A stretch of 64,000 nucleotides of DNA. It comes from Protaetiibacter mangrovi. GTDB taxonomy: Bacteria; Actinomycetota; Actinomycetes; Actinomycetales; Microbacteriaceae. The notes under the pieces are model-generated. The model saw only the letters and a list, made by a program, of their open reading frames with translations, searched no databases and had not been told where the DNA came from. The stretch lies in contig NZ_JANTHX010000007.1 of assembly GCF_024752305.1 (NCBI RefSeq), positions 526,306 through 590,305 of the forward strand. Reading direction: 5' to 3'. Position 1 is the first letter of the stretch; every line of letters begins with the position of its first letter. The position numbers were made by a program, and so were the translations under genes. Shown here piece by piece: positions 27,193-35,857 of the stretch.

Positions 27193-28221
27193 ATGACCAC
27201 CGAATCGAGGGATGCCGCCGCGGCTGCATCCGCCACCACCACCGTCCCGACGTCCGACGAGATCGACGTCACCCGTCCGCTGTCCCGATTCCCGCGACGC
27301 GCCGACCGCGTGACGCGCGCCCAGTTCGCCGCCTACGCGCTCTCGCTCGCCGTGCTGGTGCCGGGAGGGGTCGCTGTCGCCGTCTCGCAGGGCGTCGACA
27401 TGCGCACCCTCGACGACGCCCCGGTGCTCGGGCAGCTCGCCCTCTTCGGCGGCGGGTTCGCCCCGACCCTCGCGATGCTCGTCGCCTGGGCGGTCGGCCG
27501 TCGCGCACCCGAGTGGGGTTTCCGTCGCACCCCCTGGCGCACGATCGCCGTCGGCTGGTTGTTCGCCGTCGCCGCGATCGGGATCGCCTACGGCACCGCC
27601 TGGGTGAGCGGCATCGCGCCCTTCGACGCCGGCCGACTCGAAACGGGATCCGGCATGCCGGCACCGCTCGCGATCCTCGTCGGCCTCCTGCCGGGCGTGC
27701 TCCCCTTCGCGGCCCTGGCTCTCGGCGAGCAGCTCGGCTGGAGCTCGTTCGCGGTCGCGCGTCTCGCGCCGCTGCGCGGGCCGGATGTGACCGCGCTCGT
27801 CATCGGGCTGGCGTGGGCGTCGTGCCACGTGCCGATGATGCTGTTCATCCCCGGCGCCATCGTCGACGGGATCCCCGCCGGATGGGCGATCGCGATGTTC
27901 ACCATCCAGTGCGTCGCGTTCTCCTACCCGATGGTGTGGCTGCGGGTGCGCACGCGCAGCATCTGGCCGGTGCTCATCGTGCACGCGACGCTCAACGCGA
28001 GCATCTACTTCGTCGCCGAGCTCGCGACCGAGCCGACCCCGGCGAGCGAGTGGTTCGTCGGCGAGGGCGGCGCGCTCACCGCAGCGGCGTCCGTCATCGC
28101 GGCGTTCGCGACGATGCGCCTGTGGCGCGGCCCCCGGTCCGAGCGCGCCGCCGTGCTCGCCGGTCTCGCCGGCACCGCCGCGTCGCCCGCGCGGGTGCGC
28201 CGGGCGCGGAAGGGCGCCTGA
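27193..28221 (+). CDS. CPBP-family intramembrane protein (CAAX protease-like), degenerate motif 1
   Basis: A 342-residue membrane protein with about eight hydrophobic segments. It matches CPBP/Abi metalloprotease homologues: GEQLGWSSFAVARL corresponds to the usual GEELGWRGYLLPRL, followed by ASCHVPMMLF and the histidine of IVHATLNAS. The second Glu and the Arg of the EExxxR motif are replaced by Gln and Ser, so activity is doubtful. The first 45 residues are Ala/Thr-rich and probably cytoplasmic. The ATG at 27193 lacks a clear ribosome site. It is transcribed away from the two-component system. Confidence 0.75.
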   Translation: MTTESRDAAAAASATTTVPTSDEIDVTRPLSRFPRRADRVTRAQFAAYALSLAVLVPGGVAVAVSQGVDMRTLDDAPVLGQLALFGGGFAPTLAMLVAWAVGRRAPEWGFRRTPWRTIAVGWLFAVAAIGIAYGTAWVSGIAPFDAGRLETGSGMPAPLAILVGLLPGVLPFAALALGEQLGWSSFAVARLAPLRGPDVTALVIGLAWASCHVPMMLFIPGAIVDGIPAGWAIAMFTIQCVAFSYPMVWLRVRTRSIWPVLIVHATLNASIYFVAELATEPTPASEWFVGEGGALTAAASVIAAFATMRLWRGPRSERAAVLAGLAGTAASPARVRRARKGA

Positions 28222-28312
28222 CCGGCGCCACCTCGATGCGGGGGCCGCGGTCCGTCGCGGCCCCGCACGAACCCCCGTCCGCCTCTGCAGATCCTCGACC
28301 ACGTCGCTCCCG

Positions 28313-28379
28313 CTCCCGGAAACGAGTGAAGCCCCGCACACGGCGGGGCTTCACTCGTTCGCGGAGACGGAGGGATTTG
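28313..28379. repeat. 67-bp direct repeat, copy without intact tRNA
   Basis: Identical over 67 bp to 28471-28537, 158 bp away. It contains the 39-base terminator hairpin (28321-28359) and, at its right end, 18 bases equal to the 3' end of the tRNA-Ser gene at 28520-28608. The match stops abruptly inside the T arm. It is a partial duplication or an attachment-site scar. The DNA between the copies is GC-rich with no gene visible. Confidence 0.85.
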
Positions 28380-28470
28380 TCCCCACCGCCCCTCCCCCCG
28401 CCGCTGCGCGGCGCGCGGAGCCTCCGGCGGCGTGGGCCCACCCTCGCGTGAAGGCTTCGCGTCCTTCTGA

Positions 28471-28537
28471 CTCCCGGAAACGAGTGAAGCCCCGCACACG
28501 GCGGGGCTTCACTCGTTCGCGGAGACGGAGGGATTTG
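28471..28537. repeat. 67-bp direct repeat, copy joined to the intact tRNA-Ser
   Basis: Second copy of the 67-bp repeat, made of the tRNA-Ser(GCU) terminator and the last 18 bases of the tRNA gene. This copy is continuous with a full tRNA gene, so it is presumably the ancestral one. Confidence 0.85.
28479..28517 (-). terminator. Terminator hairpin of tRNA-Ser(GCU)
   Basis: A perfect 17-bp stem (28479-28495 with 28501-28517) and 5-base loop. In the minus direction it ends in GTTTCC, a short U-run. It begins three bases after the tRNA 3' end, so it should end the tRNA transcript. An identical hairpin is at 28321-28359. Confidence 0.75.
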
Positions 28538-28608
28538 AACCCTCGGTCCCCCGGAGGGGACTCCACCTTAGCAGGGTGGTGCACTCGACCGGACTATGCG
28601 ACGTCTCC
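28520..28608 (-). tRNA. tRNA-Ser(GCU), anticodon GCT
   Basis: An 89-base class II tRNA. The acceptor stem GGAGACG pairs with CGTCTCC plus discriminator G. The anticodon stem CCACC/GGTGG encloses loop CTGCTAA, giving anticodon GCT, which reads AGC and AGU. A long variable arm (CCCC/GGGG type) and the T loop GTTCAAAT are visible. CCA is not encoded. It lies about 2.3 kb from serS. Confidence 0.95.
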
Positions 28609-28656
28609 CGGTATTGCCTGCCCATCATACCCATAGGCGGATGGGCTCCCGCGCCG

Positions 28657-29928
28657 CTAGTCGGTGCCGATGGTGCAGGTCTGGTCGGCCGCCGACTGCC
28701 CGTTGATACCCGGGATCACGACCTTGTCGGAGAGCACGGGCTCGGGCGTCGCCGACGCGGTCGGGTCGGGCGTGCCGGTCGCCGTCGGCTCCGGCGCGGT
28801 GGTCGCGTTCGGGTCGGCCTGCGAGCCGCGACCGTCGCCGGCCTGCGCCACACCGATCGCCTGGTCGGCCTTGATCGCGGCGAAGAGCTGGTTGATCAGC
28901 CCCTGCTTCGGCTGCACCTTGCCCGAGTAGATGCCGGTGCCGCCCGTCGACCCCGGCGCCTGGATGAAGGTGATGCGATCCATCGGGATGTTGTTGAGCG
29001 CCTTCGCCATCGCCACGATCGTCGCGGGCTGGGTCAGCTCGGTCGAGAGCTGCATGTTCGCGACCGCCGCCTTCGCGAGCGACATCAGGGTGCCGACGTT
29101 GGTGAGGGTCTCGTTCGACTTCAGCTTGCGCAGCAGCGCCGAGAGGAACACCTGCTGCGAGCTGATGCGGGTGAGGTCGGAACCGTCGCCGACGCCGTGG
29201 CGCGAACGCAGGAACGACAGGGCGGTCCAGCCGTCGAGGTGCACCGTGCCGGCCTTCAGGTCGAGCCCGACGTACTTGTCCTTCATGTCGGACGCCAAGC
29301 ACACGTCCACGCCGCCGACCGCCGACGCCATCGCGGCGACGCCGTCGAAGCCGATCATGCCCGCGTACTGGATGTCGAGGCCGGTGAAGTTCTCGACCAC
29401 GTTGACCACGCAGGCGAGGCCGCCGTCCTTGCCGCCGTAGGAGAGGGCGTTGTTGATCGGAAGCCCCGAGCCGACGCCGCCCCACTTGCCGGTGTCGGTG
29501 TTGGTGCATCCGGGGAACGGCACGACCATGTCGCGCGGGATGCTGACCGCAACGGCGCTCGTCTGGTCGGCCGAGACGTGGATGAGGATGTTGACGTCGT
29601 TGAGCACGCTCGTGCGGTCGGTGTAGGCGTCCGACCCGACGACGAGCATGTTGAAGCCGCCCTCGTAGGCGCCGATCTCGGGGATCGGGGCCTCGGTGCC
29701 CTCGTTGATGTCCACCGCGTTCGCGCTCAGCTCGCTCGAGAGCTGGTAGACCGCGATGCCGGCGACCGCGGCCGTCGACACGAGCACGACGGCGAGCGCA
29801 CCGCCGATGAAGGCGAGCAGCGTCTTCCAGGCGCGCGACTTCGGGAGTCGGCCGTGTCGCGCGATGCCCGTGGGGCGGGGTGCGCGCGAGCGCTGCGAAC
29901 GATCGCGCTTCAGCTCCTGCTCGGACAC
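28657..29928 (-). CDS. LytR-CpsA-Psr (LCP) family cell-wall polymer ligase
   Basis: A 423-residue membrane-anchored LCP protein. A cytoplasmic basic tail (about 40 residues) leads to one helix, then the LCP domain with NMLVVGSDAYTDRTSVLNDVNILIHV, the arginine motif SIPRDMVVPFPGC, and DGWTALSFLRSRHGVGDGSDLTRISSQQ. These enzymes transfer undecaprenyl-linked glycopolymers to peptidoglycan outside the membrane. Near the C-terminus lies a Pro/Thr-rich spacer. The frame stays open upstream into the tRNA-Ser gene, but GAGAAGG just before the GTG at 29928 fixes the start there. Confidence 0.88.
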   Translation of the reverse strand: MSEQELKRDRSQRSRAPRPTGIARHGRLPKSRAWKTLLAFIGGALAVVLVSTAAVAGIAVYQLSSELSANAVDINEGTEAPIPEIGAYEGGFNMLVVGSDAYTDRTSVLNDVNILIHVSADQTSAVAVSIPRDMVVPFPGCTNTDTGKWGGVGSGLPINNALSYGGKDGGLACVVNVVENFTGLDIQYAGMIGFDGVAAMASAVGGVDVCLASDMKDKYVGLDLKAGTVHLDGWTALSFLRSRHGVGDGSDLTRISSQQVFLSALLRKLKSNETLTNVGTLMSLAKAAVANMQLSTELTQPATIVAMAKALNNIPMDRITFIQAPGSTGGTGIYSGKVQPKQGLINQLFAAIKADQAIGVAQAGDGRGSQADPNATTAPEPTATGTPDPTASATPEPVLSDKVVIPGINGQSAADQTCTIGTD

Positions 29929-29979
29929 GGACACCTTCTCTCGGGATTGCGGATTCACTTGCTCGGGGACGACGTGCAG

Positions 29980-30064
29980 CGGAGGGCGTGGGATTCGAAC
30001 CCACGAGACATCACTGCCCACCGGTTTTCAAGACCGGCTCCATCGGCCGCTCGGACAGCCCTCC
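29980..30064 (-). tRNA. tRNA-Ser(UGA), anticodon TGA
   Basis: An 85-base class II tRNA. The acceptor stem GGAGGGC pairs with GCCCTCC plus discriminator G. The anticodon stem CCGGT/ACCGG encloses loop CTTGAAA (anticodon TGA). A variable arm and the T loop GTTCGAAT follow. CCA is not encoded. It lies between the LCP gene and the HAD gene, near serS. Confidence 0.95.
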
Positions 30065-30102
30065 TCGGTTGACCGAGTCCGAGTGTAAAGGAGAAGGGTC
30101 GC

Positions 30103-30927
30103 TCAACCCTGGAAATACCGTGCGAGAGCGCTGGCCACACCCTGCTCGAGGTCTGTGCCCGTGACGTCGGTCGCGACGGCGCGCACCTCGTCCGGCGACT
30201 GCCCCATCGCGACCGCGACGCCGCCCCCGGATGCCGCCCACTCGAACATGTCGATGTCGTTGCGTCCGTCGCCCAGCACCATCACGCGCTCGCGGGGGAT
30301 GTCGAGCCGCTCGCGCACGTACTCGAGGCCGGTGCCCTTGTTGACCCCGTCGGGCGCGATGTCGAGCCACGCGGTCCAGCCGACGTTGTAGCTGACCTTG
30401 TGCAGGCCCATCCGCTCGACGACCTTCAGGAAGTCCTCGATCGCGTGGCCGGGCGAGAGCACCACGACGCGCGTCGCGGGCGACTCGAGCAGCTCGTCGA
30501 ACTCGACGCGCAGGCGGCCGGCGGCGAGCGCGCCCTCCGGGAAGTCGCCCGTGTAGCGGAAGACGCCCTCGGCATCCTCGACCGCGTAGCTCGCCCCGCG
30601 CAGGTGCCCCCGGATGGTGGTGAGCACCTCGCGCGGATCGAACGTCGCCACCCGGTCGCGCACGTACGCCATCGGGGCGTCGGCGTCGCGGCGCATCACG
30701 ATCGCGCCGTTCGCGCTCACCGAGTACGCGGGCGCGATGCCGACGCGGTCGATCACCGGCAGGGTCATCGACACCGAGCGGCCGGTGGCCGGCATCACCT
30801 CGTGACCGAGGTCGCGCACCCGCCGGATCTCGGAGGCGACGCGCTCGTGCAGCACGCCGTCCTCGGTGAGCACCGTGCCGTCGATGTCCAGGCCGATCAG
30901 CCAGCGCTCGTCCGAGGAGACCTTCAC
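30103..30927 (-). CDS. HAD superfamily (Cof-type) sugar-phosphatase-like protein
   Basis: A 274-residue Cof/YbiV-type HAD hydrolase. Motif I is DIDGTVL (D14, D16), motif II includes MPATGRS, motif III is the lysine of [10 protein letters not shown], and motif IV is [11 protein letters not shown]. It should dephosphorylate sugar phosphates, flavin mononucleotide or pyridoxal phosphate in the cytoplasm. The GTG at 30927 overlaps the serS stop (GTGA), so it is co-translated with serS, an arrangement that says little about substrate. Confidence 0.88.
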   Translation of the reverse strand: MKVSSDERWLIGLDIDGTVLTEDGVLHERVASEIRRVRDLGHEVMPATGRSVSMTLPVIDRVGIAPAYSVSANGAIVMRRDADAPMAYVRDRVATFDPREVLTTIRGHLRGASYAVEDAEGVFRYTGDFPEGALAAGRLRVEFDELLESPATRVVVLSPGHAIEDFLKVVERMGLHKVSYNVGWTAWLDIAPDGVNKGTGLEYVRERLDIPRERVMVLGDGRNDIDMFEWAASGGGVAVAMGQSPDEVRAVATDVTGTDLEQGVASALARYFQG

Positions 30928-32186
30928 GCCACAGGCTCCAGCACGTCGAGACCGAGGAACGGTCGCAGCACCTCCGGCACCACCACCGAGCCGTCGGCCC
31001 GCTGATGCGTCTCGAGCAGCGCCACGATCCACCGGGTCGTCGCGAGGGTGCCGTTGAGGGTGGCGACGGGTGCCGTCTTGCCGTCGTCGCCGCGCTGGCG
31101 GATGTCGAGGCGGCGCGCCTGGAAGGTCGTGCAGTTGCTCGTCGAGGTGAGCTCGCGGTAGGCGTCCTGGGTGGGCACCCAGGCCTCGACGTCGAACTTG
31201 CGCGCGGCGCTCGTGCCGAGGTCGCCCGCGGCGGTGTCGATCACGCGGTACGACAGTCCGAGGCTCTGCAGCATCCCCTCCTGCAGGGCGAGCAGCCGCT
31301 CGTGCTCGGCCTCGGCATCCGCGGGGTCGATGTAGCTGAACATCTCGAGCTTCTGGAACTGGTGCACGCGGATGATGCCGCGGGTGTCCTTGCCGCCCGA
31401 GCCCGCCTCGCGCCGGTAGCAGGTGGAGATGCCCGCGTAGCGCTTGGGGCCCGCCGACAAGTCGAGGATCTCGTCCTTGTGGTACCCGGCGAGGGCGACC
31501 TCGCTCGTGCCGGTGAGGAACAGCTCGTCGCGCTCGAGGTAGTAGACCTCGTCGGCGTGCGCTCCGAGGAAGCCGGTGCCCGCCATGATGTCCGGCCGCA
31601 CCAGCGTCGGGGTGATGAGCGGGGTGAACCCCGCCTCGAGCGCCCGCTGCAGCCCGAGCTGCACGAGCGCGAACTCGAGCCGCGCACCGACGCCCTTCAG
31701 GAAGTAGAACCGCGCACCCGACACCTTCGCGCCGCGCTCCATGTCGATCGCGTCGAGCAGCTCGCCGAGCTCCAGGTGGTCGCGGGCCGGGAAGTCGAAC
31801 GCCGGGATCGCCCCGACCTCGCGCAGCGTGACGAAGTCGTCCTCGCCGCCGGCGGGCACCCCGTCGAGCACGATGTTGGGGATCGCGCCGGCGACCTCGG
31901 CGAAGCGCGCCTCGGCGTCGGAGGCGACGCTCTGCGCGTTCTTGACGCGGGCGGCGAGCTCCTGCGCCTGGGCGACGAGCGCCGCCTTCTCGTCCTTCGG
32001 CGCCTGCGCGACCTGCTTGCCGAACGCGTTCTGCTCGGCCCGCAGCGTCTCGAAACCGGAGATGGCGGCGCGACGTGCCGCGTCCGCCGCGATCGCCTCG
32101 TCGACGAGCTCGACGGATGCGCCGCGACGCTCCTGCGAGGCTCGCACGACGTCCGGGGTCTCACGCAGCAGCACGGGGTCGATCAC
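30924..32186 (-). CDS. serS: Seryl-tRNA synthetase
   Basis: A 420-residue class II synthetase charging tRNA-Ser. The N-terminal coiled-coil arm (about residues 25-100) grips the long variable arm of tRNA-Ser. The catalytic core has [10 protein letters not shown], motif 2 ([22 protein letters not shown]) and motif 3 ([17 protein letters not shown]). Length is normal for bacteria. Two tRNA-Ser genes lie just downstream on the same strand. Only 53 bases separate it from the divergent lipid-kinase gene, too short for a T-box leader. Confidence 0.97.
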   Translation of the reverse strand: MIDPVLLRETPDVVRASQERRGASVELVDEAIAADAARRAAISGFETLRAEQNAFGKQVAQAPKDEKAALVAQAQELAARVKNAQSVASDAEARFAEVAGAIPNIVLDGVPAGGEDDFVTLREVGAIPAFDFPARDHLELGELLDAIDMERGAKVSGARFYFLKGVGARLEFALVQLGLQRALEAGFTPLITPTLVRPDIMAGTGFLGAHADEVYYLERDELFLTGTSEVALAGYHKDEILDLSAGPKRYAGISTCYRREAGSGGKDTRGIIRVHQFQKLEMFSYIDPADAEAEHERLLALQEGMLQSLGLSYRVIDTAAGDLGTSAARKFDVEAWVPTQDAYRELTSTSNCTTFQARRLDIRQRGDDGKTAPVATLNGTLATTRWIVALLETHQRADGSVVVPEVLRPFLGLDVLEPVA

Positions 32187-32239
32187 GCCCCAAGTCTAGG
32201 AGCCTGCCGCCGCCCGAGTTCATGGCCTACCGTGAGAGC

Positions 32240-33241
32240 ATGACGCCCCCGGATCCCGCGAAGCCGAAGCGGGCGGCGATCGTCTACAACCCGATCAAGG
32301 TCGACCTCGAACGGCTGCGCGCCGCCGTCGCGCTCGCCGAGAGCGAGCACGGCTGGGCCAAGAGCATGTGGCTCGAGACCACCGAGGACGAGCCGGGGCA
32401 CGGCCTCGCACGCCGGGCGGCCGCGGAGCGGGTGGACATGGTGATCGCGGCCGGCGGCGACGGCACGGTGCGCTCGGTGGGGGCCGGGTTGCGCGGCACC
32501 GGCATCTCGCTCGGGCTGCTGCCCTCGGGAACCGGCAACCTGCTGGCCCGCAACCTCGGTCTCGACGTGAACTCCGGGCATCTGGAGGCATCCGTCGACA
32601 CCGCCTTCGGCGGGTACGACCACGCGATCGACATGGGCGTCGTCGAGATCGACCGCGAGGACGGCACGAGCGAGGAGCACGCCTTCCTCGTGATGGCCGG
32701 CCTCGGCCTCGACGCGAAGATGATCGCCAAGACCGACCCGGAGCTCAAGAAGAAGGTGGGCTGGCTCGCCTACGCCGGTGCGATCGGCCAGGTGCTCGTC
32801 GACAAGGAGGTGCTGCGCATCCGCTACCGCCTCGACGGCGGCGAGGAGCGCGCCTCGCGCGTGCACACGATCCTGGTCGGCAACTGCGGCTCGCTCCCCG
32901 GCAACATCCTGCTGCTGCCCGACGCCGAGGTCGACGACGGGCTCTTCGACATCGTCACGCTGCGCCCGGAAGGCTTCGGCGGATGGGCGCGCATCTGGGT
33001 CGGCATCGTGTGGGAGAACGGCGTGCTGCGGCGCAGTTCGATGGGGCGCAAGCTCCTCAACCTGCGCCAGCGTCCGGTGCGCGCGCTGCGCTACCTGCGC
33101 GGCCGGCGCCTGCACGTCGACCTCGACCGGCCGGAGGAGTTCGAGCTCGACGGCGACGAGTTCGGCATGATCATCGGCTTCCGCGCCGAGGTCGACCCGG
33201 CGTCGCTGCTCGTGCGGATGCCGCAGGCCTCCGCCGATTGA
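32240..33241 (+). CDS. Diacylglycerol/lipid kinase family protein
   Basis: A 333-residue DgkB/YegS-like lipid kinase. The ATP-binding motif GGDGT is at residues 72-76, followed by GLLPSGTGNLLARNLG and the C-terminal DGELSELDGDE-type strand here read as FELDGDEFG. It phosphorylates diacylglycerol or a related lipid at the inner leaflet. The ATG at 32240 was chosen; an in-frame ATG 18 bases upstream gives six more residues. The stop TGA lies within a REP-like repeat. It is divergent from serS. Confidence 0.88.
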   Translation: MTPPDPAKPKRAAIVYNPIKVDLERLRAAVALAESEHGWAKSMWLETTEDEPGHGLARRAAAERVDMVIAAGGDGTVRSVGAGLRGTGISLGLLPSGTGNLLARNLGLDVNSGHLEASVDTAFGGYDHAIDMGVVEIDREDGTSEEHAFLVMAGLGLDAKMIAKTDPELKKKVGWLAYAGAIGQVLVDKEVLRIRYRLDGGEERASRVHTILVGNCGSLPGNILLLPDAEVDDGLFDIVTLRPEGFGGWARIWVGIVWENGVLRRSSMGRKLLNLRQRPVRALRYLRGRRLHVDLDRPEEFELDGDEFGMIIGFRAEVDPASLLVRMPQASAD

Positions 33242-33270
33242 GCAGCGGCCGCAGGCCGCGTATCGAAATC
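33236..33270. repeat. REP-like palindromic element, copy 2
   Basis: A 35-base hairpin: GCGGCC, GCA, GGCCGC inside outer arms GATT and AATC. It aligns with copy 1 at 16072-16110 along its whole length. It supplies the stop codon of the lipid-kinase gene and overlaps the stop of the convergent pheA gene, so it may also terminate both transcripts. Confidence 0.6.
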
Positions 33271-34198
33271 AGCTGGGGTCGTCGGGCGCGCCGGTGAGGA
33301 TGTCGCGCAGCCAGTCGCGGGCGTCGATGAACACCTGGTCGTCGTAGCGGCTCGTCACCTCGACGGCCTGCTTGTCGGCGCGCGGGTACGAGCCGAGGAA
33401 CTGCACGCTCGGGCTGAAGCGCTTGAGGCCCAGCAGCGCATCCGCGACCCGCTCGTCGAGCACGTGCCCGTCGAGGTCGACGATGAAGCGGTAGCGGCCG
33501 AGGGCGTCGCCGATGGGGCGCGACTCGAGCAGGCTGAGGTTCACCCCGCGGGTCGCGAACTGCTCGAGCATCTCGACGAGGGCGCCCGGCTGGTCGGTGG
33601 GCAGCTCGACGATGACGCTCGTCTTGTCGGCGCCCGTGCGGGCGGGGATGGTGCGCGAGCGCGAGACGAGCACGAAGCGGGTGACCGCCTCCGGGTTGTC
33701 GGCGATGTCCTCCGCGAGCACGACGAGCGGCAGGTGCTCGGTGATGCCGGGCGGCGCGATGGCGGCATCCGCGGTCGTCGTCTCGAGCAGCTCCCGCGGG
33801 GCGGCCACGTTCGAGGTGGAGGGGATGTGGCCGTGGCTCGGCAACGTCGCGTCGAGCCACAGGTGGCACTGCGCGTAGGCGACCGGGTGGGCGTTGATGA
33901 CCCGCACGTCCTCGAGGCGGGTGCCGGGGCGGGCGACGAGCTGGAAGTTCACCGCGACGAGGTACTCGCCGATGATGCGCAGGCCCGGGATGTTGGCGAG
34001 CGCGTCCTGGGTCGCCGACACCCCGCCCTCGACCGAGTTCTCGATCGCGATCATCGCGGCCGCGCTGCGCCCCGACACGACGTCGTCGAGCGCCTCGCCG
34101 ACGTTGTTGACGCTGCGCCACTCGACCCCCGCGGCCTCCGGCACCTGCGCGAGCGCCGCCCAGGTGAAGGTGCCCGCGGGCCCGAGGTAGCTGTACAC
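33269..34198 (-). CDS. pheA: Prephenate dehydratase
   Basis: A 309-residue enzyme that converts prephenate to phenylpyruvate for phenylalanine synthesis. The N-terminus VYSYLGPAGTFT and the catalytic-domain segments IENSVEGGVSAT and VTRFVLVSR are typical. A C-terminal ACT domain carries the phenylalanine-feedback motifs (QPGALVEML and LLESRP). The GTG at 34198 was chosen because the conserved YLGP motif starts two residues later and GAGGGC lies just upstream; no other start fits. It is divergent from pgm, with only 39 bases between them. Confidence 0.93.
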   Translation of the reverse strand: MYSYLGPAGTFTWAALAQVPEAAGVEWRSVNNVGEALDDVVSGRSAAAMIAIENSVEGGVSATQDALANIPGLRIIGEYLVAVNFQLVARPGTRLEDVRVINAHPVAYAQCHLWLDATLPSHGHIPSTSNVAAPRELLETTTADAAIAPPGITEHLPLVVLAEDIADNPEAVTRFVLVSRSRTIPARTGADKTSVIVELPTDQPGALVEMLEQFATRGVNLSLLESRPIGDALGRYRFIVDLDGHVLDERVADALLGLKRFSPSVQFLGSYPRADKQAVEVTSRYDDQVFIDARDWLRDILTGAPDDPS

Positions 34199-34237
34199 GC
34201 CCTCGACCCTAGGGCACCTGAGCGGGAGGATGGTCGC

Positions 34238-35857
34238 ATGAGCACACGCGCCGGTACCCCCGCCCAGCCGTCCGACCTGATCGATGTGCACGAGCTCGTC
34301 GATGCGTACTACCAGCGCACCCCGGACATGTCCGATCCGGCGCAGCGCGTGGTGTTCGGCACGAGCGGCCATCGCGGGTCGAGCCTCGACGGCGCCTTCA
34401 CCGAGACGCACATCGCCGCCATCACGCAGGCGATCGTCGAGTACCGCGCCGAGCAGGGGGTGACGGGTCCGCTGTTCGTGGGCGCCGACACCCACGGGCT
34501 CTCCGCCCCCGCCCAGACGACCGCGCTCGGGGTGCTGGAGGCGAACGGCGTGCACGCGATCGCCGACGAGTACGACGACTACGTGCCGACCCCGTCGCTC
34601 AGCCGCGCGATCATCCGCTACAACACCGACCACCCGGGCGCTCCGCAAGCCGACGGCATCGTGATCACCCCGAGCCACAACCCGCCGCGCGACGGCGGCT
34701 TCAAGTACAACCCGCCGCACGGGGGCCCCGCCGACTCGGATGCGACCGGCTGGATCGCGAACCGCGCCAACCAGATCATCGAGGGGGGCAACCGCGAGGT
34801 GCGCTTCTCGGAGCCGAGCGGCGTCGACAGCTACGACTTCCGCGGCGCCTACGTCGACGACCTGAAGAACGTGCTCGACATGGACGCGATCGCCTCCTCG
34901 GGGCTGAAGCTCGGCGCCGACCCGCTCGGCGGGGCGAGCGTCGGCTACTGGGCGCTCATCGCCGAGCGCTACGGCCTCGACCTCGAGGTCGTGAACCCGG
35001 CGGTCGACCCGACGTGGTCGTTCATGACGCTCGACTGGGACGAGAAGATCCGGATGGATCCGTCCTCCCCGTCGGCGATGGCGTCGGTCGTGGCACGGGC
35101 GGGCGACTACGCGATCCTCACCGGCAACGACGCCGACGCCGACCGGCACGGCATCGTCACCCCCGACGGCGGCCTCATGAACCCCAACCACTACCTCGCC
35201 GTCGCCATCCAGTACCTCTACTCGCACCGGCCCGGATGGCGCCCCGACGCGGCGATCGGCAAGACGCTCGTGTCGAGCTCGATGATCGACCGGGTGGCGG
35301 CGTCGCTCGGGCGGCGCCTGTGGGAGGTGCCGGTCGGTTTCAAGTGGTTCGTGCCGGGGCTCGTCGACGGCTCCGTCGGGTTCGGCGGCGAGGAGAGCGC
35401 CGGCGCGAGCTTCCTCACCCTCGACGGCACCGCGTGGACGACCGACAAGGACGGCATCCTGCTCGCGCTGCTCGCGGCCGAGATCCGCGCGGTGACCGGC
35501 AAGAGCCCGAGCGAGCTGTACCGCGAGCTGACGGAGCAGTTCGGCGACCCCGCCTACGCGCGGGTGGACGCCGCCGCCGGCCCCGAGCAGAAGGCGCGCC
35601 TCGGCAAGCTGTCGGGCGACGACATCACGGCGACCGAGCTCGCCGGCGACCCGATCACGGCGAAGCTGTCGCACGCGCCCGGCAACGGCGCGGCGATCGG
35701 CGGCGTGAAGGTCACGAGCGAGCACGCCTGGTTCGCGGCGCGGCCGTCGGGCACCGAGAACGTCTACAAGATCTACGCCGAGTCGTTCCGCGGACCCGAG
35801 CACCTCGCCGCCGTGCAGGCGGAGGCGAAGCGCATCGTCGACGCGGCGCTCGCCTAG
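34238..35857 (+). CDS. pgm: Phosphoglucomutase (alpha-D-glucose phosphate-specific)
   Basis: A 539-residue phosphohexomutase interconverting glucose 1- and 6-phosphate. The substrate-domain start RVVFGTSGHRGSS, the phosphoserine loop ITPSHNPPRDGG, the metal loop GNDADADRHG, the sugar loop GGEESAGAS and the phosphate loop ARPSGTENVYK are all intact. The ATG at 34238 has GGAGGA eight bases upstream. It links the glucose supplied by the beta-glucosidase locus nearby to glycogen and cell-wall sugar synthesis. Its stop is interleaved with that of the convergent VanY-like gene. Confidence 0.95.
   Translation: MSTRAGTPAQPSDLIDVHELVDAYYQRTPDMSDPAQRVVFGTSGHRGSSLDGAFTETHIAAITQAIVEYRAEQGVTGPLFVGADTHGLSAPAQTTALGVLEANGVHAIADEYDDYVPTPSLSRAIIRYNTDHPGAPQADGIVITPSHNPPRDGGFKYNPPHGGPADSDATGWIANRANQIIEGGNREVRFSEPSGVDSYDFRGAYVDDLKNVLDMDAIASSGLKLGADPLGGASVGYWALIAERYGLDLEVVNPAVDPTWSFMTLDWDEKIRMDPSSPSAMASVVARAGDYAILTGNDADADRHGIVTPDGGLMNPNHYLAVAIQYLYSHRPGWRPDAAIGKTLVSSSMIDRVAASLGRRLWEVPVGFKWFVPGLVDGSVGFGGEESAGASFLTLDGTAWTTDKDGILLALLAAEIRAVTGKSPSELYRELTEQFGDPAYARVDAAAGPEQKARLGKLSGDDITATELAGDPITAKLSHAPGNGAAIGGVKVTSEHAWFAARPSGTENVYKIYAESFRGPEHLAAVQAEAKRIVDAALA

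Noticed and set aside
29929-30021. Longer N-terminus for the LCP protein
   Set aside because: The extension runs into the tRNA-Ser(UGA) gene and has no homology-like features, while GAGAAGG stands just before the GTG at 29928.
32187-32239. T-box or other leader in front of serS
   Set aside because: Only 53 bases separate serS from the divergent gene, and no T-box sequence or long structured leader is visible.
32183-33115. Long minus-strand frame across the lipid-kinase gene
   Set aside because: It is antisense to a clear GGDGT-containing lipid kinase and its translation shows no family motif.
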